Both the position numbers and the translations under genes were made by a program. The notes below the pieces were generated by a model. It saw nothing but the letters and a program-made list of their open reading frames with translations. It did no database searches and had not been told where the DNA came from. From NCBI GenBank assembly GCA_963846885.1, contig CAWJXS010000009.1:1-64000 (forward strand): a DNA stretch of 64,000 nt, read 5' to 3'. Shown here in pieces: positions 1 through 7,806 of the stretch (the first letter of the stretch is position 1; each line of letters starts with the position of its first letter). The DNA is from RPQJ01 sp963846885 (lineage in GTDB: Bacteria; Pseudomonadota; Gammaproteobacteria; Steroidobacterales; Steroidobacteraceae).

Positions 1-1
1 C

Positions 2-1096
2 GTCGGCGTCTATCGCGACGAATCGGGCAACACGCCCGTGCCCGCGGCCGTGCGTGCGGCGGAGCAGGGGATGCTCGGTACGCAGACGAGCAAGAGTTAC
101 GTCGGGCCCGCCGGCAACGTCGAATTCAACGAGCGCATCGTGGCGCTGGCCTTGGGCCCGCTCGCGCCCGCGCTGGCCGAGCGCACGGCGACGATCCAGA
201 CGGTCGGCGGCTGCGGCGCTTTGCGCCTGGGCGCCGAACTCGTCAAGGTATCCAGGCCCGGCACGGTCGTGCACGTGAGCGACCCGACCTGGGCCAACCA
301 CGAGCCGCTGATCGGCAGTTCGGGTCTGCGGCTCGAGCGCTATCCGTACCTCGATGCAGCACGCCGTGACGTGGATTTCGACGCCATGCTCGGCTACTTC
401 GAGCGCCTGCCGGCCGCCTCCCTGGTGCTGCTGCACGCCTGCTGCCACAACCCGACCGGTGCCGACCTGGCGCCGACGCAGTGGGCCGCGCTTGGCGACG
501 TGATCGTGCGGCGCGGGCTCGTGCCGTTCGTCGACCTGGCCTATCAGGGCTTCGGCGACGACCTCGAAACCGACGCGATCGGCCTGCGGGTCCTGGCAGA
601 GCGCGTGCCTGAGCTGCTGCTCGCCGTGTCGTGCTCGAAGAACTTCGGCCTGTACCGCGAGCGCACCGGCGCGCTGGCTGTGATCACCACCAATGCCGCT
701 GCGAAGGCCGCCACTGCCACCCACCAGGCCCGTCTCGCCCGGCGCATGTATTCGATGCCGCCCGACCACGGCGCTGCCATCGTGGCCCGGCTGCTGGCCG
801 ACGCGGCCCTGCGGCAGCAGTGGCAATTGGAAGTCGGCTCGATGGTGTCGCGCATGAAAGCCCTGCGGGCCCTCCTGGCGACGCGGCTGTCGGCCCGGCT
901 CCCGGATCACGATTTCGGCTGGCTGACCCGCCAGCGCGGCATGTTCTCGTTGCTGGGATTGACTGAGTCCGGAATCGCCCGGTTGCGGGACGAGGACCAC
1001 GTCTACGTGCCGCCCGATGGCCGCATGAACGTGGCCGGGATCAGCGACGCCAACGTCGACTACGTCGCCGACGCGGTGGCCCGGCTGCTGGCCTGA
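2..1096 (+). CDS. Aspartate/aromatic aminotransferase, 5' end cut by window edge
   Basis: Class I PLP-dependent aminotransferase of the AspC/TyrB type, transferring an amino group from aspartate or an aromatic amino acid to 2-oxoglutarate. The frame is open from base 2, beginning VGVYRDESGNTPV, which matches the region about 30 residues into the roughly 400-residue family; the start codon lies outside the window. Visible motifs are CHNPTGADL (substrate and PLP contacts), SKNFGLYRERTG with the PLP-binding lysine, QRGMFSLLGL, and the C-terminal GRMNVAGIS. Aspartate versus tyrosine/phenylalanine preference cannot be decided from sequence alone. It points the same way as the rimP operon but is separated from it by a 272-bp leader, so it is probably a separate unit. 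Confidence 0.93.
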   Translation, partial: VGVYRDESGNTPVPAAVRAAEQGMLGTQTSKSYVGPAGNVEFNERIVALALGPLAPALAERTATIQTVGGCGALRLGAELVKVSRPGTVVHVSDPTWANHEPLIGSSGLRLERYPYLDAARRDVDFDAMLGYFERLPAASLVLLHACCHNPTGADLAPTQWAALGDVIVRRGLVPFVDLAYQGFGDDLETDAIGLRVLAERVPELLLAVSCSKNFGLYRERTGALAVITTNAAAKAATATHQARLARRMYSMPPDHGAAIVARLLADAALRQQWQLEVGSMVSRMKALRALLATRLSARLPDHDFGWLTRQRGMFSLLGLTESGIARLRDEDHVYVPPDGRMNVAGISDANVDYVADAVARLLA

Positions 1097-1129
1097 GACC
1101 GCCCCGAGACTAGCCTCGTCGCCCGGCTT

Positions 1130-1140
1130 TACTATAGAAT
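1130..1140 (+). promoter_or_regulatory. Putative -10 region of the rimP-nusA-infB operon
   Basis: The string TACTATAGAAT contains overlapping -10-like hexamers (TACTAT, TATAGA, TAGAAT). TAGAAT also occurs at 17455 upstream of smc and 44721 upstream of acpP. No good -35 is visible, so the assignment rests on the -10 and its position at the head of the leader. Confidence 0.35.
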
Positions 1141-1260
1141 CGGCGGTCCAAGGAACGTTCTGCCCCAGGGTGGAAGGTGCCTTGGCCGGTCCCCAGGCTC
1201 GTTTTTGGCACCTCGCGGCGCCAGCGGGTTCGCGGATCGGCGGAGGATTCGCCAGAGAAG

Positions 1261-1281
1261 TCCCCGCCAGCGGGGATTTTT
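1261..1281 (+). terminator. Terminator-like hairpin 1 in the rimP leader
   Basis: TCCCCG pairs with CGGGGA around a CCAG loop and is followed at once by five T residues. That is a compact intrinsic-terminator structure upstream of an essential operon, so premature termination is more likely than a stop for the previous gene. Confidence 0.6.
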
Positions 1282-1316
1282 CATTTGCGACGGCCCACCG
1301 GCCGGGCGCAGAGAAG

Positions 1317-1339
1317 AAATGGGCCGCGGGCCCATTTTT
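1317..1339 (+). terminator. Terminator-like hairpin 2 in the rimP leader
   Basis: AAATGGGCC and GGCCCATTT form a perfect 9-bp stem around GCG, ending in a run of five T. It lies 30 bp before the rimP start codon and only 35 bp after hairpin 1. Confidence 0.6.
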
Positions 1340-1368
1340 CGTTTTTGGGGTTCGAGCGAGGACGCGCG

Positions 1369-1824
1369 ATGCTCAGGGACACGCTGACGGCACTGCTGCA
1401 GCCGGTTGTCGCGGGGCTCGGTTACGACCTGTGGGAACTCGAGTTCCTGCCCGGTCGTGGCACGGCCTTGTTGCGGATCTATCTCGACACGGAGGCCCAC
1501 GAGGGCATCACGGTCGAGGACTGCGAGCGGGCCAGTCGTGCTGTCAGCGAAGTGCTGGACGCATCGGACCCGATTCCGGGCAACTACACCCTCGAGGTGT
1601 CGTCGCCCGGCATGGAGCGGCCGCTGCGCCAGGCGCGGCATTTCGGGCCGTTCGTGGGGGAAGAGGTTTTCGTGGAGATGGTGCATCCCTGCGAGGAGCG
1701 CCGCCGGTTCAAGGGCCGGTTGGTCGCCGCCGGGGACGACACGATCGAGGTTGCCGTGGACGGCCGGACATTCCGGCTGCCGATTGCGGGCATCAGGAAG
1801 GCGCATCTCGCGCCCGACTTCTGA
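1369..1824 (+). CDS. rimP: Ribosome maturation factor RimP
   Basis: RimP assists 30S subunit maturation. The 151-residue product starts MLRDTLTALLQPVV and carries the family features GYDLWELEFLP, LRIYLD, the VSSPGMERPL segment and a C-terminal SH3-like part, at about the usual length of 150. The frame is open upstream to 1177, but the ATG at 1369 gives the family N-terminus, and the upstream portion encodes leader hairpins. It is followed 30 bp later by nusA, the classical gammaproteobacterial order, and is likely controlled by the leader hairpins just before it. Confidence 0.95.
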   Translation: MLRDTLTALLQPVVAGLGYDLWELEFLPGRGTALLRIYLDTEAHEGITVEDCERASRAVSEVLDASDPIPGNYTLEVSSPGMERPLRQARHFGPFVGEEVFVEMVHPCEERRRFKGRLVAAGDDTIEVAVDGRTFRLPIAGIRKAHLAPDF

Positions 1825-1854
1825 CCGCAGACGATTTGCAGAGGACGACGAGCG

Positions 1855-3357
1855 ATGAGCAAAGAAATCCTGAGAGTTGCGGAAGAAGTTTCCAACGAGA
1901 AGGGCGTCGAGAAGGAAATCATCTTCGAGGCGCTTGAAACCGCGCTCGCGTCTGCCACGCGCAAGAAGTACGGCGAGGAGATCGACGTGCGGGTGTCGAT
2001 CAACCGCAAGACGGGTGAGTACGACACCTACCAGCGCTGGAAGGTCTTCGCCGACGACTCCACCGAGCTCGAGTTCCCGGACAAGGAACTGCGCCTCGAA
2101 GACGCGCTCGACGTGTCGCCGGAAGCCGAGCCGGGTGGCTACGTCGAAGTTCCGCTCGAGTCGGTCGCCTTCGGCCGCATCGCTGCGCAGACCGCCAAGC
2201 AGGTCATCGTGCAGAAGGTGCGCGAGGCCGAGCGCGCGCAGGTCGTCGACATGTACAAGGCCCGCATCGGCACGCTGGTGTCGGGACTGGTCAAGCGCGT
2301 CGACCGCAACGGCATCTTCGTCGACCTCGGCGGCAACGCCGAAGGCTTCATCCCGCGCGACCAGATGATCCCGCGCGAGCCGGTCCGCACGCAGGACCGC
2401 ATCAAGTCTTTCCTCAAGGACGTGCGCTCCGAGCCGCGCGGCCCGCAGCTGTTCCTGAGCCGCACGGCGCCCGAGTTCCTGATCGAACTGTTCAAGCTCG
2501 AAGTGCCGGAAGTCGGCCAGGGCCTGATCAACATCCTCGGCGCCGCCCGCGATCCGGGCGCCCGCGCCAAGATCGCCGTCCGCAGCAACGACCCGCGCAT
2601 CGACCCGGTCGGCGCCTGCGTCGGCATGCGCGGTTCGCGCGTGCAGGCCGTCTCGAACGAGATCGCCGGCGAGCGCGTCGACATCATTCCGTTCGACGAC
2701 AACGCCGCGCAGTTCGTGATCAACGCGATGCAGCCGGCCGAAGTCAGCTCCATCGTGATGGACGAAGAGTCGCATTCGATGGACATCGCCGTGGCGGAAG
2801 AAAAGCTGTCGCAGGCCATCGGCCGCGGCGGCCAGAACATCCGCCTCGCGAGCGAGCTCACCGGCTGGAAGCTCAACATCATGAGCGAGCAGGCGGCGGA
2901 AGAAAAAAGCGAGTCCGAGCAGAAGGTGCTGCGCGACCTGTTCATGCAGCAGCTGGACGTGGACGAGGACGTCGCGGCCATCCTGGTGCAGGAAGGGTTC
3001 TCCAGCATCGAGGAAATCGCCTACGTGCCGCAGTCCGAAATCGCGTCGATCGAGGAATTCGACGAGGCGATCGTGCATGAACTGCGCAATCGCGCCCGTG
3101 ACGTGCTGCTCACGCAGGCGATCGCGAGCGAGGAAACCATCGAGAAGGCGGCCCCGGCGGCCGACCTGCTCGAAGTCGATGGCATGGACAGCGCCCTGGC
3201 CGCCGAACTTGCGCGTCACGGCATCGTGACCCGCGAAGACCTGGCCGAGCAGTCGATCGACGAACTCGTCGAAATTCCCAATCTTGACGAGAAGCGCGCT
3301 GGTGAGTTGATCCTCGCTGCGCGCAAGCACTGGTTCGAACAGGGCCAGCAGGCGTGA
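1855..3357 (+). CDS. nusA: Transcription termination/antitermination factor NusA
   Basis: NusA binds RNA polymerase and modulates pausing, termination and antitermination. The 500-residue protein shows in order an N-terminal RNAP-binding domain (about 1-130), an S1 domain (VKRVDRNGIFVDLGGNAEGF, about 143-162), KH1 (VGACVGMRGSRVQAV), KH2 (AIGRGGQNIRLASEL) and two C-terminal acidic helix-hairpin repeats (around 350-420 and 430-495). The paired acidic repeats are typical of gammaproteobacterial NusA. An AGAGGA motif precedes the ATG. It sits between rimP and infB in one operon. Confidence 0.98.
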   Translation: MSKEILRVAEEVSNEKGVEKEIIFEALETALASATRKKYGEEIDVRVSINRKTGEYDTYQRWKVFADDSTELEFPDKELRLEDALDVSPEAEPGGYVEVPLESVAFGRIAAQTAKQVIVQKVREAERAQVVDMYKARIGTLVSGLVKRVDRNGIFVDLGGNAEGFIPRDQMIPREPVRTQDRIKSFLKDVRSEPRGPQLFLSRTAPEFLIELFKLEVPEVGQGLINILGAARDPGARAKIAVRSNDPRIDPVGACVGMRGSRVQAVSNEIAGERVDIIPFDDNAAQFVINAMQPAEVSSIVMDEESHSMDIAVAEEKLSQAIGRGGQNIRLASELTGWKLNIMSEQAAEEKSESEQKVLRDLFMQQLDVDEDVAAILVQEGFSSIEEIAYVPQSEIASIEEFDEAIVHELRNRARDVLLTQAIASEETIEKAAPAADLLEVDGMDSALAAELARHGIVTREDLAEQSIDELVEIPNLDEKRAGELILAARKHWFEQGQQA

Positions 3358-3373
3358 GCGGAGGCTTGATTCA

Positions 3374-5923
3374 ATGGCAGAAGTGACGGTCACGCAATTT
3401 GCAGAGGTCCTGAAGGTCCCCGTCGACCGGCTGCTCACGCAGTTGGGCGAGGCGGGCATCAAGGTTGGCGGCGCTGACGACATCATCAGCGAAGAAGCCA
3501 AGATGGAACTGCTGACGCACCTGCGCCGCGCGCATGGGCGGCAGGGCGAGGACGCGGCGGCGCCGCGCAAGATCACCTTGCAGCGCAAGACGCAGCAGGA
3601 GATCAAGCTCGCTTCGACGCAGGGCCGCGCCCGCACGGTCGCCGTCGAGGTGCGCAAGAAGAAGACCTACCTGAACCGCTCTGTCATCGAAGAAGAGCAG
3701 CGCCAGCGCCACGAAGAAGTCGAGAAGGCGCGACCAGCCGCCCCGCTGGACGACGCCGCGCGCATGGAGCAGGAGCGCATCGACGCCGAAACGCGCGCCG
3801 CCGAGCAGCTCGAGCGCGACCGCATCGAGGCGGACGAACGCCGCATGCAGGAAGAAACCGCGCGCGCGCGTGCCGACGCCGAAGCGCGCGTGGCTGCCGA
3901 GCAGCAGGTCCGCGAACGCACCGAGCGCGAGCGTGCCGATGCCGAGCGCCGCACAGCCGAGCAGCCGCGTGCGCAGAAGCCCTCGCGTGCCAGCGAACCC
4001 GCGCCCAGCCGCGCCCCATCGGGTGCGCCGACCAAGTACGGCCGGCAGGAACTGCACGTCTCGGCCAATGCCAAGGCCAACTTCAAGAAAAAGCAGCAGC
4101 CCCAGGGCCGCTTCCGTCGCTCGGGCCAGGTGCAGGTCGACTCTCGCCACGGTTTCGTGGAGCCGACGGCGCCGGTCAAGCGCGACGTCCAGATCCCCGA
4201 GACGATCACGGTCGGCGAACTCGCCAACCGCATGGCAGTCAAGGCCAACGAAGTCATCAAGACGATGATGAAGATGGGCGTGATGGCCACGATCAACCAG
4301 CCCATCGACCAGGACACGGCCACGCTCGTGGTCGAGGAATTCGGCCACACGGCGATCGCGCTGAAGGAAGACCAGATCGAGCAGCAGCTGCTCGAGACGG
4401 CGGCCGACATCGAAATGCTGCCGCGCGCGCCGGTCGTGACCATCATGGGCCACGTCGACCACGGCAAGACCTCGCTGCTCGACTACATCCGCACCACCAA
4501 GGTCGCGGCGGGCGAGGCGGGTGGCATCACCCAGCACATCGGCGCGTACCAGGTGCAGACGCCGAAGGGCCTGATCACCTTCATCGACACCCCCGGACAC
4601 GCCGCGTTCACCGCGATGCGTGCCCGCGGCGCCAACGTGACGGACATCGTCATCCTCGTGGTGGCGGCGGACGACGGCGTCATGCCGCAGACGATCGAAG
4701 CGGTCAACCACGCGCGCGCGGCGGAAGTGCCGATCGTCGTCGCGGTCAACAAGATCGACAAGCACGGCGCGGACCCGGATCGCGTCAAGAACGACTTGGG
4801 CAAGCTCAACGTCATCCCTGAGGAATGGGGCGGCGACGTGATGTTCGTCAACGTCTCGGCGAAGACCGGCGAGGGCATCGACAAGCTGCTCGAGTCCGTG
4901 CTGCTGCAGGCCGAAGTGCTCGACCTCAAGGCGCCGACCTCCGGCCTCGCCGTGGGCGTCGTGCTCGAGTCCAGCATCGAAAAGGGTCGCGGCCCGGTGG
5001 CCACCGTGCTCGTGAAGCGCGGCACGCTCAAGGCGGGCGATCCGATCATCGCGGGCCAGGAATTCGGCCGCGTGCGGGCGCTGTTCGACGCGCTCGGCAA
5101 GCAGGTGCAGACCGCCGGTCCCGCCCAGCCCGTGCAGGTGCTCGGTCTTTCGGACGCGCCCGGCGCCGGTGACGACCTGCTGGTCGTCGAAAGCGAGCGC
5201 AAGGCGCGCGAAGTCGCGCTGTATCGGCAAGGCAAGTACCGCGACGTGCGTCTCGCAGGTGCGACGAAGAAAGTCGAGGACGTCTTCTCGCAGATCGGCG
5301 AGAACGCCGGCCAGTTCGTCAACCTCATCGTCAAGGCCGACGTGCAGGGCAGCGCCGAAGCGCTGCGTGATTCGCTGTCGAAGATCGGCACCGACGAAGC
5401 GTCGGTCAAGGTCATCGCGAGCGGCGTGGGCGGCATCACCGAGTCCGACGTTTCGCTGGCCGCGGCATCGCGGGCACGCATCATCGGCTTCAACGTCCGT
5501 GCGGACGGCGCTGCCCGCAGCGCGCTGAAGGACCAGGGCGTCGAGGTCAACTACTACAGCGTCATCTACGAGGCGCTCGACGACGTGCGCAGCTGGGTGT
5601 CCGGCATGCTCAAGCCCGAGATCAAGGAACAGATCGTCGGCCTCGCCGAAGTGCGCGAAGTGTTCCGCTCGAGCAAGTTCGGCACCGTGGCGGGCTGCCT
5701 CGTCACCGAAGGCGTCATCAAGCGCGGCAATCCGGTGCGCGTGCTGCGTGAGAACGTGGTCATCCACCAGGGCGAACTCGACTCGCTGCGCCGTTTCAAG
5801 GACGACGTGGGCGAAGTGCGCGGCGGCACGGAGTGCGGCATCGGCGTGGTCAAGTACAACGATATTCGCGTGGGCGACCAGATCGAGTGCTTCTCCCGCT
5901 TCGAGGTCGCGCGCAGCGCGTAA
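3374..5923 (+). CDS. infB: Translation initiation factor IF-2
   Basis: IF-2 is the GTPase that places initiator tRNA on the 30S subunit and promotes subunit joining. The 849-residue protein has the N-terminal IF2_N motif (VTVTQFAEVLKVPVDRLL), a long charged Glu/Arg/Ala linker (about 115-225), a second IF2_N-type module (ITVGELANRMAVKANEVI), and the G domain with GHVDHGKT (from about residue 359), DTPGHAAF, NKID and SAKTGEGI. The C-terminal initiator-tRNA-binding region follows. The start follows nusA by 16 bp with GGAGG upstream, and rbfA begins 8 bp after the stop. Confidence 0.98.
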   Translation: MAEVTVTQFAEVLKVPVDRLLTQLGEAGIKVGGADDIISEEAKMELLTHLRRAHGRQGEDAAAPRKITLQRKTQQEIKLASTQGRARTVAVEVRKKKTYLNRSVIEEEQRQRHEEVEKARPAAPLDDAARMEQERIDAETRAAEQLERDRIEADERRMQEETARARADAEARVAAEQQVRERTERERADAERRTAEQPRAQKPSRASEPAPSRAPSGAPTKYGRQELHVSANAKANFKKKQQPQGRFRRSGQVQVDSRHGFVEPTAPVKRDVQIPETITVGELANRMAVKANEVIKTMMKMGVMATINQPIDQDTATLVVEEFGHTAIALKEDQIEQQLLETAADIEMLPRAPVVTIMGHVDHGKTSLLDYIRTTKVAAGEAGGITQHIGAYQVQTPKGLITFIDTPGHAAFTAMRARGANVTDIVILVVAADDGVMPQTIEAVNHARAAEVPIVVAVNKIDKHGADPDRVKNDLGKLNVIPEEWGGDVMFVNVSAKTGEGIDKLLESVLLQAEVLDLKAPTSGLAVGVVLESSIEKGRGPVATVLVKRGTLKAGDPIIAGQEFGRVRALFDALGKQVQTAGPAQPVQVLGLSDAPGAGDDLLVVESERKAREVALYRQGKYRDVRLAGATKKVEDVFSQIGENAGQFVNLIVKADVQGSAEALRDSLSKIGTDEASVKVIASGVGGITESDVSLAAASRARIIGFNVRADGAARSALKDQGVEVNYYSVIYEALDDVRSWVSGMLKPEIKEQIVGLAEVREVFRSSKFGTVAGCLVTEGVIKRGNPVRVLRENVVIHQGELDSLRRFKDDVGEVRGGTECGIGVVKYNDIRVGDQIECFSRFEVARSA

Positions 5924-5931
5924 CGCAGCAG

Positions 5932-6399
5932 ATGCCACGCGAGGTACCCCGGGCCCGACGCATCGCTGAACAGGTTCAGCGCGTCCTCTCGCAGCTGCTG
6001 CTGCGGGAGGTGCGTGACCCGCGCCTGAAACCGATGACGGTCACGCACGTCAAGGTGTCGCCGGATCTCACGCACATGTGGGTGAATTACACGCTGCTGG
6101 CGGGTGACTCCCACGACGAGTTGCAGAAGGAAATCCTGGACGAGGCGGCCGTGTACCTGCGCGGTCCGCTCGGGCGCGCCCTCAAGCTGCGCCTCGCACC
6201 GCAGCTGCACTTCGCACCGGATGAAGAACTCGAGCGCGGCAACCGCCTCGACGATCTCATCGGCCGCGCGGTGCGTGACGACAAGGCGCGTCACGTCGAC
6301 GATCCTGCGGCGCCGGCGGAATCCGAGCCCGAGGCCGATGATGACCTCGGCCATTACGACAGCCGCCTCGACGACGAAGCCGACGACCCCCGTCCGTGA
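5932..6399 (+). CDS. rbfA: 30S ribosome-binding factor RbfA
   Basis: RbfA is a KH-fold factor that binds immature 30S subunits and helps 16S rRNA 5'-end maturation and cold adaptation. The 155-residue product contains EVRDPRLKPMTVTHVKVSPD and the LHFAPDEELERGNRLDDLI block near its end. The last 35 residues are an acidic Asp/Glu/Pro tail beyond the usual core. The frame is open further upstream inside infB, but ATG 5932 gives the family N-terminus (RARRIAEQVQRVL). The stop overlaps the GTG start of truB by 4 bp, implying translational coupling. Confidence 0.95.
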   Translation: MPREVPRARRIAEQVQRVLSQLLLREVRDPRLKPMTVTHVKVSPDLTHMWVNYTLLAGDSHDELQKEILDEAAVYLRGPLGRALKLRLAPQLHFAPDEELERGNRLDDLIGRAVRDDKARHVDDPAAPAESEPEADDDLGHYDSRLDDEADDPRP

Positions 6400-7379
6400 G
6401 CAGCGCTGATTCCGGACGTCCCGCCCCGGTTCGCCGGCGCTGGCGGGCGGTGGACGGCATCGTCCTGCTCGACAAACCCCACGGCCTGAGTTCGACGCAA
6501 GCGCTGCAACGCGTCCGCCGCCACCTGCAGGCCGAGAAGGCGGGTCATGCCGGCACCCTCGATCCCATGGCGACCGGCATGCTGCCCCTGTGCTTCGGCC
6601 AGGCCACCAAGGCGTGCGGGACGTTGCTCGGCCGGCGCAAGGCCTACAGCGCGACCATCGTGCTCGGCGTGGCAACCGACACCGGCGATGCAGAGGGTCA
6701 ACCCGTCGCGGATGCGGCGGTTCCCGCGTTCGACGCCGCGAGGCTCGAAGGGGTGCTGGCTGCGCTGCGCGGCGAGCGGCCGCAGGTGCCGCCCATGTAT
6801 TCCGCATTGAAGCGCGATGGCCGGCCCCTGTACGAGCTGGCGCGCCTGGGGCTCGAGGTCGAACGCGCCGCGCGGCAGATCACCATCGAATCACTCGTGG
6901 TGACAGGCGACAACTCGAGTCAGGACAGGGCCACGCTCGACATCGAGGTCGTCTGTTCCAAAGGCACCTACATCCGCGTCCTCGCGGAGGAGATCGCTGC
7001 GGGCCTCGGCACGCGCGGGCACCTGGGGGCGCTGCGCCGGCTCTGGGTCGAGCCGTTCGAGCGGGCGGCGATGGTCACGTTGGAGGAGATCGAGGCCTCG
7101 CCGGCGGCAGCAGCCGACCCGGCACCGTGGCTTGCACCCGTCGATGCGGCGTTCCCGGACCTGCCGCGACTGGAGCTCGACGATCTCGAGGCCCTGTACC
7201 TGTGCCAGGGACGCACGCTGGCGCGGCCCGCAGGGCTGGTCGAAGCCGCCCAATACCGGGCCTACGGGCCCGACGGTGGCTTCCTCGGGCTGGTCGAACC
7301 CGCCACCGGAGACCGGCTCCAGGTGCTGCGATTGTTCGTTCCTGGCGCGGGCACCACCGGACCGGGTCGAAAAAGTTGA
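6396..7379 (+). CDS. truB: tRNA pseudouridine(55) synthase TruB
   Basis: TruB converts U55 of tRNAs to pseudouridine. The 327-residue protein contains the catalytic block HAGTLDPMATGMLPLC with the nucleophilic aspartate at about residue 56, GIVLLDKPHGLSS near the N-terminus, and the CSKGTYIRVLAEEIAAGLG segment, followed by a C-terminal PUA-type portion. The GTG start overlaps the rbfA stop (GTGA). The rbfA-truB-rpsO-pnp order is conserved in gammaproteobacteria. A separate promoter-like sequence overlaps its 3' end for rpsO. Confidence 0.97.
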   Translation: MSSADSGRPAPVRRRWRAVDGIVLLDKPHGLSSTQALQRVRRHLQAEKAGHAGTLDPMATGMLPLCFGQATKACGTLLGRRKAYSATIVLGVATDTGDAEGQPVADAAVPAFDAARLEGVLAALRGERPQVPPMYSALKRDGRPLYELARLGLEVERAARQITIESLVVTGDNSSQDRATLDIEVVCSKGTYIRVLAEEIAAGLGTRGHLGALRRLWVEPFERAAMVTLEEIEASPAAAADPAPWLAPVDAAFPDLPRLELDDLEALYLCQGRTLARPAGLVEAAQYRAYGPDGGFLGLVEPATGDRLQVLRLFVPGAGTTGPGRKS

Positions 7380-7405
7380 GTAAAAGGGGTCCGTGCGGCT
7401 AAAAT
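7376..7405 (+). promoter_or_regulatory. rpsO promoter
   Basis: TTGAGT at 7376-7381 and TAAAAT at 7400-7405 are separated by 18 bp, a good sigma-70-type match. The promoter begins at the very end of truB and would give a leader of about 35 nt before the rpsO ATG. Confidence 0.65.
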
Positions 7406-7445
7406 GCGCGGCTCACACCAAGGCGAACGTTAAGGTTATTACACG

Positions 7446-7715
7446 ATGGCACTGTCCACCGAGCGCAAGACTGAGATCGTCGGCGACTTCAAACGAGGCG
7501 CCGCTGACACGGGTTCTCCCGAGGTCCAGGTTGCACTGCTCTCCGCCCGCATCAACGAACTGGGCGAACACTTCGCCGCGCACAAGCGCGATCACGCGTC
7601 GCGCCGCGGGCTGCTCAAGCTCGTGACGCAGCGCCGCAAGCTTCTCGACTACCTGAAGGAAACCGCTCCGGCGCGTTATCAGGAAGTCGTAGCACGGCTC
7701 GGCCTGCGCCGCTGA
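7446..7715 (+). CDS. rpsO: Small ribosomal subunit protein uS15
   Basis: Ribosomal protein S15 binds 16S rRNA early in 30S assembly. The 89-residue product has the standard length and the family motifs DTGSPEVQVALLSARI, HKRDHASRRGLL and RRKLLDYLK. It has its own promoter-like sequence upstream and a strong hairpin between it and pnp, as in E. coli, where S15 also represses its own translation; whether that control exists here cannot be seen directly. Confidence 0.98.
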   Translation: MALSTERKTEIVGDFKRGAADTGSPEVQVALLSARINELGEHFAAHKRDHASRRGLLKLVTQRRKLLDYLKETAPARYQEVVARLGLRR

Positions 7716-7729
7716 CCGTCGCCCCCGTA

Positions 7730-7752
7730 TCCGGCCCGCTCTGCGGGCCGGA
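7730..7752 (+). promoter_or_regulatory. Perfect rpsO-pnp intercistronic hairpin
   Basis: TCCGGCCCGC and GCGGGCCGGA form a perfect 10-bp stem around TCT. No T-run follows, so it is less like a full terminator and more like an RNA-processing or partial attenuation site. In E. coli the equivalent gap holds a terminator and the RNase III site used for pnp autoregulation; the analogy is inference. Confidence 0.6.
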
Positions 7753-7806
7753 TTCGTATTCGCCCCTCGTCGGGCAATTGCCTCCAACATTCGGACACCC
7801 CTCACC

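Larger units (their letters stand above)
1141..1368 (+). promoter_or_regulatory. rimP operon leader with tandem terminator-like hairpins (candidate attenuator)
   Basis: This untranslated stretch between the putative -10 and the rimP start holds two rho-independent-terminator-like hairpins (1261-1281 and 1317-1339). Upstream, GGTGCC at about 1175 can pair with GGCACC at about 1209 to form a further stem. Enterobacteria have a described rimP leader with a terminator in the equivalent place. The sequence similarity to that leader is not obvious, so an analogous attenuator is inferred from architecture only. Confidence 0.5.
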
